A DNA stretch of 64,000 nucleotides from Planotetraspora kaengkrachanensis. Lineage in GTDB: Bacteria; Actinomycetota; Actinomycetes; Streptosporangiales; Streptosporangiaceae. Position 1 is the first letter of the stretch. Each line of letters starts with the position of its first letter. The notes beneath the pieces were generated by a model. The model did not search any database. It was not told the DNA's origin and saw only the letters and a list, made by a program, of their open reading frames with translations. Below, piece after piece: positions 16,103 to 26,440 of the stretch. The position numbers were made by a program, and so were the translations under genes. Location of the stretch: contig NZ_BONV01000015.1 in NCBI RefSeq assembly GCF_016862895.1, positions 124,001 to 188,000 on the forward strand, written 5' to 3'.

Positions 16103-17497
16103 CTACTTGCCCCGGACACATTTGTCGTACAGGTCGAGCAGTCGCCCGCCCGGGTCGTACGCACGCTTGACCGGCCAGTACGAGTCCCCGTTGTACAGCC
16201 GCCAGAACTCCGCCCGCTCGTAGTACGAGCTGGAGTAGAGCGACTTGTGGCCACCGAGCCTGTGCACGGCATGCTCGATGAGACGGTTGTAATAGCCGTC
16301 CTGCTGGCCACGCGGCAACGGGACCATGCCCCAGAAGCCGAAGTTGATGTAGAGCTTGCCCGGCTCGAGCGGGTAGATCGGCCAGTCGCGGGTCGCCTTC
16401 AGCGGGCACATCCAGACCGGCGTCATGCCGACCTCGCTCTGGAAGATCTCGAGGAACTCCGCGCCCCGCTCGACCGGCACCTCGACGTCCTGGATGACCG
16501 ACTCCTGCACCGGCCTGTCCCGCCAGCGGTCGAGCCGGGCGGTCACGCCGTGCCGCTGGTCGAAGCCCACCAGCTTGCGGTAGACGTCCGAGCGCAGCCA
16601 GCGGCGCGGCACCAGGGACCGGACCAGCGGCTGCTGCACGCCGAAGGCGCGCGAGCACCAGAACCAGTCGGTGTCCCAGCGCCACAGGTAGTCGCGGATG
16701 GTGAGCCAGTCGCGCGGCCGGGTGCGGATCGACTGGTAGTAGATGCGCATCCCGGTGTAGTCGGACGTGTAGGGCGCCTTGTCGGCGAACGTCCCGACGG
16801 TGACGTAGAGCTCGCCGGGGCCGAAGTAGGTGCCGTCGACGAAGTCGATCGGCTCGCCCTCGTGGCTGCGGCTCTCGCAGATCTCGCTCAGGGCGAGCAT
16901 GCACTTGTCGGCGTCGGTGAACCGGATGTGCGTCAGCCGTACGAACGGCTTGACCGGCGCCAGCTTGATGCGGATCCGCAGCGCGTAGCCGAGCGTGCCG
17001 TAGGAGTTGGGGAAGGCGTTGAACAGGTCGGCGTGCTCATTGTCCGCCCGCGCGACCACGATCCGCCCGTCGCCCGTCAGGATCTCGAGCTCCTCGACCG
17101 ACTCGTGCGGCAGGCCGTCGCGGAAGCTGGACGACTCGATACCGAGGCCGGTGACCGCCCCGCCGAGGGTGATGGTCTTGAGCTGCGGCACGACGTGCGG
17201 CATGAGCCCGTACGGCAGGGTCGCGTCGACCAGGTGCTCGTACGTCGTCATGCCCTGGACCTCGGCCGTCATGGTCTCGGGGTCCACCTGGATCACCTGG
17301 TCCAGGTCACGGGCCGACAGCGACGCCGTCTTGGTGGGTTCGCGGAACCGGAAGAGGTTCGTGGTGGCCTTCGCCAGCCGGGGGGCCGCGTCTTCAGGGA
17401 TCGCCGCGTAGGAGTCCCTGATCTGCTCCACCGCCTTGTTGTGGGCGGTCATACTGGTCGTGCTGCGCGTGGGCATGGCACCACCCCCATGGATCAT
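16103..17497 (-). CDS. tmsA: FAD-binding oxidoreductase, TmsA/BfaA type (10-methylene fatty acid reductase)
   Basis: 464-residue PCMH-type flavoprotein. The N-terminal FAD half includes VDPETMTAEVQGMTTYEHLVDATLPYGLMPHVVPQLKTITLGGAVTGLGIES, and the C-terminal half resembles DWARF1/sterol-reductase-like enzymes. With the downstream methyltransferase it should complete 10-methyl fatty acid synthesis by reducing the 10-methylene intermediate. Two starts are possible: ATG 17497 (GAGG eight bases upstream) or ATG 17476 (GGGGGTGG four bases upstream). Electron donor and the accessory TmsC are not visible nearby. Confidence 0.85.
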   Translation of the reverse strand: MIHGGGAMPTRSTTSMTAHNKAVEQIRDSYAAIPEDAAPRLAKATTNLFRFREPTKTASLSARDLDQVIQVDPETMTAEVQGMTTYEHLVDATLPYGLMPHVVPQLKTITLGGAVTGLGIESSSFRDGLPHESVEELEILTGDGRIVVARADNEHADLFNAFPNSYGTLGYALRIRIKLAPVKPFVRLTHIRFTDADKCMLALSEICESRSHEGEPIDFVDGTYFGPGELYVTVGTFADKAPYTSDYTGMRIYYQSIRTRPRDWLTIRDYLWRWDTDWFWCSRAFGVQQPLVRSLVPRRWLRSDVYRKLVGFDQRHGVTARLDRWRDRPVQESVIQDVEVPVERGAEFLEIFQSEVGMTPVWMCPLKATRDWPIYPLEPGKLYINFGFWGMVPLPRGQQDGYYNRLIEHAVHRLGGHKSLYSSSYYERAEFWRLYNGDSYWPVKRAYDPGGRLLDLYDKCVRGK

Positions 17498-17700
17498 TGA
17501 GACCGCCTCTAGGCACGTTATCCCTCGAAAACACCGCAGACCAGATTAGACACGTTACGGCTCCGAAAATCATCGGGGTATGCCGTAGCCGGCGGCGAGG
17601 CCTCCCGCCGTTCCAGGCCTTTCGAATCGTCGCAGGTCAGACGGTACGCCACCCGGTGATCTATGGACGGACGGCGCGGCCGGGGCGAGGATGACGTCTT

Positions 17701-18435
17701 GTGGATCTCGTTGTGAGCACCCTCGCGGAGCGTCCGGAACTCGCGCACGACCTGTTCGGCATGCCCACGGCATGGCCCGAATTCATGTTCAACGATCCGA
17801 TCGCCGCCCTGTACTACTCGGTGGCCGTGACCGACTATCCCGAGTTCGTGCTCGTCGCCACCATCGACGGCGGTCTCGCCGCGAAGGCGCTGTCGGTCCC
17901 CCTGCGGCTCGGCGGGGACCCGCTGCCCGCAGGCGGCTGGGACGAGGTCGTCATGCGGGCGTGGCGCGCCAGGCTGCGGGGCGACCGTCCCGACGCCGTC
18001 TCGGCCCTCGAGATCTCGATACGCCCCGACGTGCTCGGGCGTGGCCTGTCGGCGGTGATGCTGGCCCATCTGCGCGACCAGGTCGCGGCGCTCGGGTTCG
18101 CCGAACTGCTCGCCCCCGTGCGCCCCAACGCCAAGCACCTCGAGCCGTGGACGCCGATGTCCGAGTACGCCTGGCGGACCCGCGACGACGGCCTGCCCCA
18201 CGACCCGTGGCTTCGCGTGCACGTCCGCGCGGGCGGGGTGGTCGACCGCGTGGCGCCGAGATCCATGGTGATCCCCGGCACGCTCGCGGAGTGGCGGCGC
18301 TGGACGGGGCTCCCCTTCGACCGGGCGGGGCGCCTCGAGGTCCCGGGGGCGCTGAGCCCCGTGCACGTGGACCTCGAGGCGGACCAGGCCGTCTACGTCG
18401 AGCCCAACGTCTGGGTACGGCACGCCCTTCGCTGA
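17701..18435 (+). CDS. GNAT-fold acetyltransferase-like protein
   Basis: 244 residues. Residues about 95-140 look like the acetyl-CoA-binding core of GNAT enzymes (ALEISIRPDVLGRGLSAVMLAHLRDQVAALGF). The C-terminal half (WLRVHVRAGGVVDRVAPRSMVIPGTLAEWRRWTGLPF) is shared by an actinobacterial subfamily without a firmly assigned substrate. The GTG start at 17701 has GGGGCGAGGA nine bases upstream. It diverges from the 10-methyl fatty acid operon, with a 203-bp gap in which I see no other feature. Substrate unknown. Confidence 0.7.
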   Translation: MDLVVSTLAERPELAHDLFGMPTAWPEFMFNDPIAALYYSVAVTDYPEFVLVATIDGGLAAKALSVPLRLGGDPLPAGGWDEVVMRAWRARLRGDRPDAVSALEISIRPDVLGRGLSAVMLAHLRDQVAALGFAELLAPVRPNAKHLEPWTPMSEYAWRTRDDGLPHDPWLRVHVRAGGVVDRVAPRSMVIPGTLAEWRRWTGLPFDRAGRLEVPGALSPVHVDLEADQAVYVEPNVWVRHALR

Positions 18436-18463
18436 GGGCTCACCTGCGCGGACGACCGGTGGC

Positions 18464-19441
18464 TCACCTGCGCCGGACGACCGGGTCGACGCCGTTGACG
18501 ACGTTGACGACGGGGCGGCCCTCGACCGCCGCCGCGAGGTTGTCGAGCACGCACTGGATGAGCCGCCCGCTCGCCTCCGGCGTCACGGCGGCGGCGTGCG
18601 GCGACAGCAGGACCTTCTCCGCCGCGCGCAGCGGGTCCGCGGCGGCGAGTGGCTCGGTGTCGTACACGTCGAGCGCGGCCCCGGCGAGATGCCCGGACTC
18701 CAGCGCGGACAGCAGCGCGCAGTCGTCCACGATCGGGCCCCTGGCCGCGTTGATGAGCACGGCGCCGCGGGGCATCCGCGACAGCCGTACGGCGTCGAAG
18801 AGACCGCGGGTCTCGTCGGCGAGCGCGATGGCGAGCACCAGCACGTCACTGGACGCGGTCAGCTCGTCGAGCTCCAGATAGGCGGCGCCGCCGGCGTCCG
18901 GCCTGGGCGTACGCGACCAGTAGGACACCCGGCATCCCAGCGCGCCGAACATGCGGGCGCACGCGGCGCCGACCGGTCCGAAGCCGACGATCCCGACGCG
19001 GGCACCCGCGAGCTCACGCCGCTGGAACGTGAACTGCGGCCAGCCTCCGGCCCGCATCTCGCGGTCCGCGTCCGGCAGATGCCGCAGCAGCGCCAGCGAC
19101 GCCGCGAGACACCATTCGCTGACGGCGTCGGCGTTGACGCCGGCCGTGTTGGACACCGGCACGTCGGCTTTCGCCAGCGCCTCCAGGTCATGACCGTCCA
19201 CGCCGACCGACGGCTGCTGCACGAAGGACAGCCTCGGGGCGTGCCGTACGGCCTCCGCGTCGAGCACGAGCGCGCCGCTCCAGTCGCCGACGACGATGTC
19301 GGCGTCGGGCAGCGCGTCGATCACGGCTTCCCGGTCGCGGCGGGCGGGGACGACGAGTCGCACCTGGTCGCCGAGGCCTCCGAGCAGGTCGCGGAGGGCC
19401 TCCTCCGGCAGTGGGGGGAGCGCAAGGATCTTCCACGTCAC
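18464..19441 (-). CDS. D-isomer-specific 2-hydroxyacid dehydrogenase family protein
   Basis: 325-residue NAD(P)-dependent dehydrogenase. The nucleotide loop is VGIVGFGPVG. Catalytic residues fall in the usual motifs: Arg in INAARGPIVDD, Glu in DVYDTEPL and His in LLSPHAAAV. It would reduce a 2-keto acid to a D-2-hydroxyacid or the reverse; substrate unknown. The GTG start at 19441 (VTWKILALPPLPEEA) is the best match to family N-termini but has no strong ribosome site. It diverges from the acyl-CoA racemase gene across 75 bp. Confidence 0.88.
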   Translation of the reverse strand: MTWKILALPPLPEEALRDLLGGLGDQVRLVVPARRDREAVIDALPDADIVVGDWSGALVLDAEAVRHAPRLSFVQQPSVGVDGHDLEALAKADVPVSNTAGVNADAVSEWCLAASLALLRHLPDADREMRAGGWPQFTFQRRELAGARVGIVGFGPVGAACARMFGALGCRVSYWSRTPRPDAGGAAYLELDELTASSDVLVLAIALADETRGLFDAVRLSRMPRGAVLINAARGPIVDDCALLSALESGHLAGAALDVYDTEPLAAADPLRAAEKVLLSPHAAAVTPEASGRLIQCVLDNLAAAVEGRPVVNVVNGVDPVVRRR

Positions 19442-19516
19442 GGTCGGAGTCTCGCATGCTCCAGAAACATGTTCTACTGGGCGCAGCAAATGTAGGTCCC
19501 ACCGAGGAGAGCCGGA

Positions 19517-20638
19517 ATGGAACAGCCCCGGAAGGGCCCGCTGGCCGGGGTACGCGTGCTGGAGCTGGCAGGGCTCGCTCCCGGGCCGTTCGCCGGGATG
19601 ATGCTCGCCGACCACGGCGCGGAGGTGCTGCGCGTCGACCGGGTCACGGCCGTGACCGACGCTCCGCGCCCCGACGTCATGGACCGCGGCAAGCGCACGA
19701 TCGGCATCGACCTCAAGTCGCCCGCGGGCGTCGAGGCGTTCAAGAAGCTGGCGGCCGGAGCCGACGTGGTGATCGAGGTATTCCGCCCGGGCGTCGCCGA
19801 GCGGCTCGGCATCGGGCCGGACGACCTTCGCGCGGACAACGAGCGGCTGATCTACGGCCGGATGACCGGCTGGGGGCAGGACGGCCCGCTGGCGAAGTCC
19901 GCGGGACACGACATCGACTACATCGCGATCGCCGGCGTCCTGTCGATGCTCGGCCGCGCGGGCGGCCGGCCCACTCCCCCGATCAACATCCTCGGCGACT
20001 TCGCCGGTGGCGGCCTCATGCTGGCGTACGGCGTGCTGCTCGCCCTGTTCGAGCGGGAGCGCACCGGCAGGGGCCAGGTGATCGACGCCGCGATGGTGGA
20101 CGGCGCGGCCCTGCTGTTCTCGATGTTCTACCAGGGGGTCCAGAGCGGCTCGTGGGGCCCTCGCGGCACGAACCTGCTGGACACGGGCGCTCCGATGTAC
20201 GACACGTACGAGACGGCCGACGGAGGGTTCCTCGCCGTGGGGCCGCTGGAACCACAGTTCTGGGCCGAGATGGTGACCAGGATGGGCCTCGACGACCTGC
20301 CCGGCCGCGACGACCAGGCCAACTGGCCGCGGATCCGCGAGCGGCTCGCCGCCGCGTTCCGGTCCAGGACCCGGGCGGAGTGGGAGGCGGTCTTCGAGGG
20401 CTCCGACGCCTGCGTCTCCCCCGTGTTGTCGATGGGCGAAGCGGCCCGGCATCCCCACAACCAGGCTCGCGGCACGTTCGTCGAGGTCGACGGCGTGGTG
20501 CAGCCGGTCCCCGCCCCGCGCCTGCTCGGGAGCGGCAGGGGTGACCTGTCCGCCAACACCCGGCTGCGCGACCTCGACGCCTGGGGCCTGTCCGAGAAGG
20601 AGGCCGAGGCGTACCGCGCGGCGGGCGTCCTGAGCTGA
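19517..20638 (+). CDS. Alpha-methylacyl-CoA racemase (CaiB/BaiF family III)
   Basis: 373 residues. Epimerises (2R)- and (2S)-2-methylacyl-CoA esters so that branched chains, including sterol side chains, can enter beta-oxidation. The catalytic acid/base pair is recognisable: His131 in SAGHDIDYIAIAG and Asp161 in NILGDFAGG. Their spacing of 30 residues equals that of the mycobacterial racemase. This separates it from plain family III CoA-transferases. GAGGAGA precedes the ATG. With the neighbouring P450s and the 10-methyl lipid genes it supports a branched-lipid theme. Confidence 0.85.
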   Translation: MEQPRKGPLAGVRVLELAGLAPGPFAGMMLADHGAEVLRVDRVTAVTDAPRPDVMDRGKRTIGIDLKSPAGVEAFKKLAAGADVVIEVFRPGVAERLGIGPDDLRADNERLIYGRMTGWGQDGPLAKSAGHDIDYIAIAGVLSMLGRAGGRPTPPINILGDFAGGGLMLAYGVLLALFERERTGRGQVIDAAMVDGAALLFSMFYQGVQSGSWGPRGTNLLDTGAPMYDTYETADGGFLAVGPLEPQFWAEMVTRMGLDDLPGRDDQANWPRIRERLAAAFRSRTRAEWEAVFEGSDACVSPVLSMGEAARHPHNQARGTFVEVDGVVQPVPAPRLLGSGRGDLSANTRLRDLDAWGLSEKEAEAYRAAGVLS

Positions 20639-20708
20639 CCACCGGAAACCGATGAGAGACCCGCGGCGCGCACGTGCCGCACGACCGTGAGCGAGGAATG
20701 AACGGCCG

Positions 20709-21377
20709 ATGAGCATGGACCTCTTCGAGGCGCTGTACACGACCCGCGCGATGCGCCGGGTGAAGTCAGACCCGATCCCCCAGGAGATCCAGGAGCGGAT
20801 TCTCGACGCAGCGGTCCGGGCGCCGAGCGGCGGCAACGCGCAGGGCTGGCGTTTCATGCTGGTGGACGATCCGTCGGTGAAGGAGCAGCTCGCGCCGCTG
20901 TATCGCGACGCGCTCGGCACCCTGTACGACGGGCACTACAAGGCCGCGCGGGAGCGCGCCGAGGCGAGCGGCGACGCCAGGACGCTGAGCGTGATGAACT
21001 CGTCCCTCCATCTGGCGGAGAACTTCGAGGGCTACCCGCTGCTCCTGTTCGCCTTCACCAGGAACGACCCGAGCGGCGGCTCGATCTACCCCTCGGTGTG
21101 GAGCGCGCAGCTCGCCGCCCGCGGTTTCGGCGTGGGCAGCGCGCTGACGACGGTGCTGGGACTCTTCCACGGCGCCGAGGCGATGCGGATCCTGGGCGTC
21201 CCCGAGGGCAAGGGCTGGGAGATGGCCTGCATGGTCACCTTCGGGTACCCGACCGGCCGCTGGGGTGTGGCGCCCCGCCGGCCCGTCCACGAGGTGAGTT
21301 ACCGCAACCAGTGGGGCGAGCCGGTCGGCTTCGAGATCTCCGAGCCCCTGTGGCCCGGCGACGACCCGAGTGCATGA
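20709..21377 (+). CDS. Nitroreductase family flavoprotein
   Basis: 222-residue FMN-dependent oxidoreductase with the family opening LFEALYTTRAMRRVKSDPIPQEIQERILDAAVRAPSGGNAQGWRF and the C-terminal GYPTGRWG-type segment. Such enzymes reduce quinones, nitro groups or enones with NAD(P)H; the substrate cannot be read here. Two ATG codons, 20709 and 20715, are possible. It lies 70 bp after the racemase on the same strand and may share its transcript. Its stop codon TGA is the first half of a TGATCA core of repeat array C. Confidence 0.87.
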   Translation: MSMDLFEALYTTRAMRRVKSDPIPQEIQERILDAAVRAPSGGNAQGWRFMLVDDPSVKEQLAPLYRDALGTLYDGHYKAARERAEASGDARTLSVMNSSLHLAENFEGYPLLLFAFTRNDPSGGSIYPSVWSAQLAARGFGVGSALTTVLGLFHGAEAMRILGVPEGKGWEMACMVTFGYPTGRWGVAPRRPVHEVSYRNQWGEPVGFEISEPLWPGDDPSA

Positions 21378-21483
21378 TCACGAACCGCGAATCCGCAGGC
21401 CGGAGCGGACGCCGCCGAACCTGAGCATGATCACCGACGGCTGCGGCGCAGGTCAGAGGTGCCGCGACCGAATCCGTGCATGA

Positions 21484-21487
<4 letters not shown>
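21372..21487 (+). repeat. 53-bp repeat array C (TGATCA core)
   Basis: GCATGATCAC occurs at 21372, 21425 and 21478, again exactly 53 bp apart, with unit ends CCGAACCTGA and CCGAATCCGT. The second unit has GCGCAGGTCAG near its middle. The array spans the whole gap between two convergent genes, and the outermost TGATCA cores supply the TGA stop codons of both. Confidence 0.9.
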
Positions 21488-23500
<2,013 letters not shown>

Positions 23501-23570
23501 TGACGTGCATATCGGGCCACCGTCGGGTAGTGCCGTGTCGTATCGACCGCACAACCCGACGGAGGCGAAG

Positions 23571-24305
23571 ATGTTCACCTCTCCCGCCAAAGGGCCGGTC
23601 GCACAGACTGCCGACATGCGGCCACTGGCCAGTTACCCCGACTACGCGTCGGCGCAACGGACGGTCGACACCCTGTCCGACGCCGGCTTCCCGGTGGAGA
23701 CGACCGCCATCGTCGGCAGCGACCTCCGGCTCGAGGAGACGGTCACAGGAAGGCTGACCAGCGGCAAGGCTGCGCTGCGCGGGGCGAGCAACGGAGCGCT
23801 CATCGGTCTCGTCATCGGCCTGTTCCTCGGGCTGTTCACCGCGACCACGATCTCGTTCATCGGCATCGTGATCTGGTCGATCATCTGGGCGGCCATCGTC
23901 GGCGCCATCTTCGGCTACGTGGCCCACGCCCTGAGCCGCGGACAGCGTGACTTCACCTCACGCAGCGCGATCGTCGCCGGCCACTACGACGTGCTCGTGG
24001 CGAGCCCCATGGTCGAGCAGGCCCGGTCGGCGCTCGCCCACGCGGCCTCCGGCACGGCGGGTCGCTCCGCGCCGGGAAGCCCGGGCACCATGCACATGCC
24101 CGGCGGCCCCGGCCCGGACGGCCCCATGCACATGCAGGACCGCGGCATGCGGGCACCGGGCGGCCAGGACCACATGGGCATGCCGGGCAGGCCGTCCATG
24201 GAACGGCCCGACACGCACCGCACCGAGACGAGGGGGACCGATCCCGGACGGACGGACCTCGGGCACGGGCCCGGCCCGGACACCCGCAGGGACCGCCCGG
24301 AGTAA
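23571..24305 (+). CDS. General stress protein 17M-like membrane protein
   Basis: 244 residues. The N-terminal domain (PLASYPDYASAQRTVDTLSDAGFPVETTAIVGSDLRLEE) is the YflT/general-stress-protein 17M type. A hydrophobic glycine-rich hairpin follows at about 80-125 (GALIGLVIGLFLGLF...IWAAIVGAIFGYVA) and probably spans the membrane twice. The last 80 residues are Met/Pro/Gly-rich and disordered (MHMPGG, MHMQDRGM), a possible metal-contacting tail. ATG 23571 has GGAGG five bases upstream. Role unknown beyond stress association. Confidence 0.8.
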   Translation: MFTSPAKGPVAQTADMRPLASYPDYASAQRTVDTLSDAGFPVETTAIVGSDLRLEETVTGRLTSGKAALRGASNGALIGLVIGLFLGLFTATTISFIGIVIWSIIWAAIVGAIFGYVAHALSRGQRDFTSRSAIVAGHYDVLVASPMVEQARSALAHAASGTAGRSAPGSPGTMHMPGGPGPDGPMHMQDRGMRAPGGQDHMGMPGRPSMERPDTHRTETRGTDPGRTDLGHGPGPDTRRDRPE

Positions 24306-24352
24306 CCCACTCAGACCAGCACGAACTGACCGCCACGCCGTGCCGTCGGCCA

Positions 24353-24381
24353 CGCCCTTCCCACCAGAGTCGGGGAGGGCG
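24353..24381 (+). terminator. Terminator hairpin between the stress gene and the FKBP gene
   Basis: CGCCCTTCCC (24353-24362) pairs with GGGGAGGGCG (24372-24381), ten pairs with one G-U, around a 9-nt loop. It lies 48 bp after the stress-protein stop codon. Confidence 0.5.
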
Positions 24382-24458
24382 TCGGTCGTCTGGGCGATCT
24401 TCGGTAGAGTCGTTCGGTCGGCCGGGAACATCCGGCGCGCAGAGAACAGGAGACCCAC

Positions 24459-24833
24459 GTGGCACTCGAGAAGCCCGAGATCGACTTCCCGGAGGGGGCG
24501 CCTCCGGCGGACCTCGAGATCGTCGACCTCGTCGAGGGGGACGGACCTGAGGCCAAGCCCGGACACACCGTGACCGTGCACTACGTCGGCGTCGCCTTCT
24601 CCACGGGCGAGGAGTTCGACGCGTCCTGGAACCGCGGGTCGCCCTTCCAGTTCCCGCTCGGCGGCGGCCGGGTCATCGCCGGCTGGGACCGCGGAGTCGC
24701 GGGCATGAAGGTCGGCGGGCGCCGCCGGCTCACGATCCCCGCCCACCTCGGCTACGGCAACCGCGGCGCGGGCAACGCCATCAAGCCCGGTGAGACGCTC
24801 ATCTTCGTCGTCGACCTGCTCGGCGTCGCCTGA
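24459..24833 (+). CDS. FKBP-type peptidyl-prolyl cis-trans isomerase
   Basis: 124-residue single-domain FKBP that speeds proline isomerisation during folding. Typical blocks are VTVHYVGVAFSTGEEFDASWNRGSPFQFPLG, VIAGWDRGVAGMKVGGRRRLTIPAHLGYG and IFVVDLLGV. No signal peptide is seen, so it should be cytoplasmic. The GTG start at 24459 follows AGGAGA. Length and sequence match common actinobacterial FkpA-like proteins. Confidence 0.95.
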   Translation: MALEKPEIDFPEGAPPADLEIVDLVEGDGPEAKPGHTVTVHYVGVAFSTGEEFDASWNRGSPFQFPLGGGRVIAGWDRGVAGMKVGGRRRLTIPAHLGYGNRGAGNAIKPGETLIFVVDLLGVA

Positions 24834-24922
24834 TCGTCCGGTTCGGCCGCCTACGGCGCGCCGATCGAGGAGGGCCGCCCCGGGGGGTGGTGCGGGCGGC
24901 CCGGTGACATGATGATGTCCCC

Positions 24923-26395
24923 GTGACCACGATCACCGAGGTCCACGAGGGCGCTCGCATCCCCCCGTTCGCCCGAGCCCCTGTCGGCGGCGTCGCGCTT
25001 GCCACGGTGGCGGTCCTTCTCGCCGTCAGCCCCTGGTACGGCTACCACCGCGACGAACTCTACTTCCGGCTCCTCGGCGAGCATCCTCGGCTGGGATATT
25101 TCGACACCCCGCCGCTCACACCGATGATCGCCCGGGTCTCGGCCGCCGTGTTCGGCGACACCGTCGTCGCCCTGCGGATCATCCCCGCGTTGTGCACCGG
25201 GGCCGTGATCGTGCTGGTCGCCCTCCTCGCGCGTGAGCTCGGCGGAGGCAGGGCCGCACAGGTCCTGGCCGCCGCTGGAACGGCGACGGCGGTGCTCCCG
25301 CTGATCGCCGGTCACACGCTGCTCACCCTCACCCCCGACCTCGTCGTCTGGACGGCGGTCGTGCTCTGCCTCCTGCGCGTCCTGCTGCACGGGGACGGCC
25401 GCTACTGGCTGTGGGTGGGCGTGCTCGCGGGCGTGGCGACCTACAACCGCGACCTGATCGTGCTGCTGCTCGTCTCCGCCGGGGTCGGCCTCCTCGCGGC
25501 GGGACCGAGGAAGGTGCTCCTGGACCGGCGGCTGTGGATCGGCGCCGGCCTCGCTCTCGTCATCGCCGCGCCCAACCTCGTCTACCAGGTGACGCACGAC
25601 TGGCCGCAGTTGCAGATGGCGGACGCGTTGAAGCTCGACGAGGGCTCCGACAACCGGGCCGTCTTCGTGCCCCTGCAGATCCTGCTGCTCGGCCCGCCTC
25701 AGTTCGTCCTCGTCGTCGCGGGATGGATCCGGCTGTGGCGCGACCGCGCGACCCGGGCCCTCGCGATCGCCTACCCGGTCGCCTGCGCGCTGACGCTCTA
25801 CTCAGGCGGCCGACCGGACTACGTCGGCGTGTTCCTCCTCTACCTGTTCGCGGCGGGCTGCGTGACGGCGGCCGGATGGCGGCGGCGGCCGGTGCTGGTC
25901 GCGGCACTGGCCGTCAACGCGGCCGCGTCGATCGTGGTCGCCCTGCCCGTGATCCCGGCGTCCTCGCTGACCGGAACCCCGGTGGCCACGATCAACGAGG
26001 TGGCCCGCGAGTCGGTCGGCATGCGCGGCCTCGCCGTACAGGTCGCGGAGGTCGTACGGGGGCTGCCGCCGGCCGACCGGGCCGGGGCGGTGCTGCTCAC
26101 GAGCAATTACGGCCAGGCAGGCGCCCTCGACCGGTGGGCGGGCGAGCTCGGCCTGCCGAAGGTCTACAGCGGGCACGACGAGCTGTGGTGGTGGGGCCCG
26201 CCTCCGGAGGGCACCCGGGTCGTGGTGGCGCTCTCCTGGGACACCTCCTTCCTGGCCGCGCGCTTCGCCCGGTGCACCCAGGCGGGCACCGTGCACGGCA
26301 TGGCGGGCGAGGAGGAGGGCATCCCGATCAGCGTCTGCCGCGACCCGGTCCGGCCCTGGAGGCAGATGTGGCCGGAGGCGCGGCACTACAGCTGA
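24923..26395 (+). CDS. Polytopic GT39/PMT-like glycosyltransferase (GT-C fold)
   Basis: 490-residue membrane protein with about nine to ten hydrophobic helices over residues 20-345 and a soluble C-terminal domain. The first periplasmic loop carries the acidic GT-C motif in YHRDELYFRLLGEHPRLGYFDTPPLTP, as in dolichyl/polyprenyl-phosphate-sugar-dependent transferases (ArnT/PMT_2). It probably transfers a sugar from a polyprenyl-phosphate donor to an envelope acceptor; both are unknown. The GTG start lacks a strong ribosome site. Confidence 0.82.
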   Translation: MTTITEVHEGARIPPFARAPVGGVALATVAVLLAVSPWYGYHRDELYFRLLGEHPRLGYFDTPPLTPMIARVSAAVFGDTVVALRIIPALCTGAVIVLVALLARELGGGRAAQVLAAAGTATAVLPLIAGHTLLTLTPDLVVWTAVVLCLLRVLLHGDGRYWLWVGVLAGVATYNRDLIVLLLVSAGVGLLAAGPRKVLLDRRLWIGAGLALVIAAPNLVYQVTHDWPQLQMADALKLDEGSDNRAVFVPLQILLLGPPQFVLVVAGWIRLWRDRATRALAIAYPVACALTLYSGGRPDYVGVFLLYLFAAGCVTAAGWRRRPVLVAALAVNAAASIVVALPVIPASSLTGTPVATINEVARESVGMRGLAVQVAEVVRGLPPADRAGAVLLTSNYGQAGALDRWAGELGLPKVYSGHDELWWWGPPPEGTRVVVALSWDTSFLAARFARCTQAGTVHGMAGEEEGIPISVCRDPVRPWRQMWPEARHYS

Positions 26396-26440
26396 GGTCC
26401 ACCGTGGGCAAACGTCGGTGCGTTGAGGCAGGATGACGAT

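Noticed and set aside
19463-19476. KstR-like site AGAAACATGTTCTA between the dehydrogenase and racemase genes
   Set aside because: One half fits TAGAAC-N2-GTTCTA but the other is off by one base, and similar sites were not seen at the P450s. Too weak to report as a feature.
18464-20920. An 818-residue protein on the minus strand ending in the D-hydroxyacid dehydrogenase
   Set aside because: The upstream part is antisense to the racemase gene. The dehydrogenase fold starts at about 19441.
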